Shown here piece after piece: positions 63,216 to 64,000 of a stretch of 64,000 bases of DNA. Source of the stretch: JBEOJY01 sp040275305 (GTDB taxonomy: Bacteria; Pseudomonadota; Alphaproteobacteria; UBA9219); NCBI GenBank assembly GCA_040275305.1, contig JBEOJY010000001.1, forward strand, positions 132,566 to 196,565, written 5' to 3'. The position numbers and the translations under genes were made by a program. The notes under the pieces are model-generated. The model worked only from the letters and a program-made list of their open reading frames with translations. It was not told where the DNA came from and made no database searches. The stretch's first letter is position 1. Each line of letters starts with the position of its first letter.

Positions 63216-63855
63216 CAGGGCAATTGCATGAGTTAACGAGCGATGACGGAGTGAAGGAAGTCAGTATCCCAAGCGGCGAGATGGCGTTTAAGTTGAAGGC
63301 TTTGCTTGCCTTTTGAGGTTCTGAGGAGGTTGCTTGCGGCGCGCTTGATAGTGGAGAAGTTTGCGGGGGCGTTTTGGGCGCGTATGCGGCATTCGTCATC
63401 GCGGAAGGCCATATCCATGACCCAGCGCAAGCCGTTTTCAATACCCCAGTGATCGCGGATGAACCCACTCAATAAAGCGCTGTTGAAACGCCTTTGCATC
63501 CAAGGCAGAAAAGATTCTGCCAAGCTGGTCATGTGAAGGCGTTCCTTGAGCATAGGGCAAAAACTGACGCAGAAAATCCAGCTTCTTCTTGCCCCACTCC
63601 GCCACCTCCACCCAGCCATCAGCTCCAGAAATCACCGCGCAAAGCACAAGCAACAATATCTCATCTAACGGAAAATGAACTTTGCTTGCCTGTCGGGTGT
63701 CTGGCACTGTTCGAAAATGCTCAAGAAACGACACTGTCTTTGTTTGACTGGCTTTCTTCATCATCGCTGCAATCCTCCTGACTTGTTGAATTGCCTAGCG
63801 AATCACTCAATCATTACCTCTTCCTTAACCCCTGTTAACTCATGCTATTGCCCTG
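63216..63855 (-). mobile_element. Internally deleted ISAs1-family insertion sequence
   Basis: A 640-bp element with 22-bp terminal inverted repeats CAGGGCAATTGCATGAGTTA/AC (63216-63237) and the inverse (63834-63855), differing at one position. Flanking 10-bp segments GTAGTCTACT (63206-63215) and TTAGTCTACT (63856-63865) are near-identical direct repeats, fitting the 8-10 bp duplications of ISAs1 elements. An intact ISAs1 is about twice as long. It is inserted in the outer arm of the nested repeat. Confidence 0.88.
63233..63764 (-). pseudogene. ISAs1 transposase remnant (N- and C-terminal parts joined out of frame)
   Basis: From ATG 63764 the first about 100 residues match the N-terminal domain of ISAs1 (H-repeat) transposases: VPDTRQASKVHFPLDEILLL, SHDQLGRIFSALD. 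Near 63470 the sequence jumps to the C-terminal block FIRDHWGIENGLRWVMDMAF, DDECRIRAQNAPANF in a different frame. The catalytic middle (roughly half of a 370-residue protein) is missing, so the product is inactive. It could still be moved by a full copy in trans. Confidence 0.88.
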
Positions 63856-63888
63856 TTAGTCTACTGAAAAACGTTTCTGGAGGAGGTT

Positions 63889-63939
63889 ATGCCCAAAGAA
63901 AAAAACAAGAAAATGAGATGCCCGCCTTCGCGGGCATGA
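63889..63939 (+). CDS. Lysine-rich start codon region ended by a palindromic repeat
   Basis: A very strong ribosome site GGAGGAGG (63879-63886) precedes ATG 63889. The frame reads MPKEKNKKM and then runs into a REP-like palindrome, which supplies the last residues and a TGA, for 16 codons total. It looks like the start of a basic protein cut by the repeat, or a short peptide akin to that at 17155. Function unknown. Confidence 0.4.
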   Translation: MPKEKNKKMRCPPSRA

Positions 63940-63943
63940 CGCT
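63914..63943. repeat. REP-like palindrome at the right edge
   Basis: ATGCCCGCCTTCGCGGGCAT is a near-perfect hairpin followed by GACGCTTGT, matching the arm at 19257-19286 almost exactly, including the bases after it. Confidence 0.8.
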
Positions 63944-64000
63944 TGTTGTTACGTCAGCCTTAGCCTTGCACGACGTTTAGCGGCGTCCGGGTTTTAGCGG

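Overview
The window comes from an alphaproteobacterium of moderate GC content. The evidence is combined gene content and order: a divergent YceD/BamE pair, a SecB / Tim44-domain / MltA / Smr block, a cytochrome bc1 operon (Rieske, cytochrome b, cytochrome c1), HemJ beside Rho, an OlsB-type ornithine-lipid acyltransferase, CcmB/CcmC, and a 59-residue NDUFS6-like zinc-finger gene overlapping polA. It reads as an aerobic, envelope-rich heterotroph. The genus cannot be named from sequence alone. Core genes look intact, while short palindromic repeats are abundant and some lie inside genes.

Layout. 1-10.1 kb is a surface-polysaccharide region. A tightly overlapping plus-strand operon (glycosyltransferase, cupin, nucleotidyltransferase-kinase fusion, C-methyltransferase-like protein, second glycosyltransferase) is followed by rmlA, rmlC and rmlB for dTDP-rhamnose precursors, then a minus-strand glycosyltransferase with a Wzm/Wzt-type ABC exporter. 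10.1-22.1 kb carries yceD/bamE, an aspartoacylase-like hydrolase, polA, an ABC ATPase, a DUF4406 protein, a tiny lysine-rich gene, ccmC/ccmB, a PfkB kinase, trxB, a PH-domain protein and a tRNA with a CAT anticodon. 22.1-30.3 kb has an AT-rich HEPN-like gene beside the tRNA, acs, a TylF-like methyltransferase, lon and the RNase P RNA gene (minus strand). 30.5-47 kb has an OmpA protein, hemB, petABC, DUF924, an amidase, Smr/mltA/Tim44 opposite secB, queH, rho, hemJ, olsB, hemN and etfB. 47-64 kb has a DUF4236 protein, gyrB, a diguanylate cyclase, two small secreted proteins, guaA, cvpA-purF, mdh, dnaB, an AT-rich glycosyltransferase, ubiG and an internally deleted ISAs1-type insertion sequence.

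How the genes work together. RmlA/C/B and the fused nucleotidyltransferase-kinase supply activated sugars, the glycosyltransferases assemble a glycan and Wzm/Wzt export it. HemB, HemN and HemJ make heme; CcmB/CcmC serve cytochrome c maturation, which cytochrome c1 of the bc1 complex needs. No rmlD, etfA, ccmA or permease for the second ABC ATPase is present here, so those partners must lie elsewhere.

The most unusual content is non-coding. Two elements of 223 and 237 bp (17327-17549, 61656-61892) share GTAACT-type terminal inverted repeats and each is flanked by a perfect 8-bp direct repeat, as expected for IS66-type non-autonomous elements (MITEs). A second small palindrome family has inserted in frame in polA, supplies the apparent N-terminus of ccmB, and ends a lysine-rich reading frame near the right edge. 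At 62.7-63.9 kb several inverted repeats are nested inside one another and a decayed ISAs1 copy sits in the outermost one. No CRISPR array, rRNA, prophage or integrase was seen.
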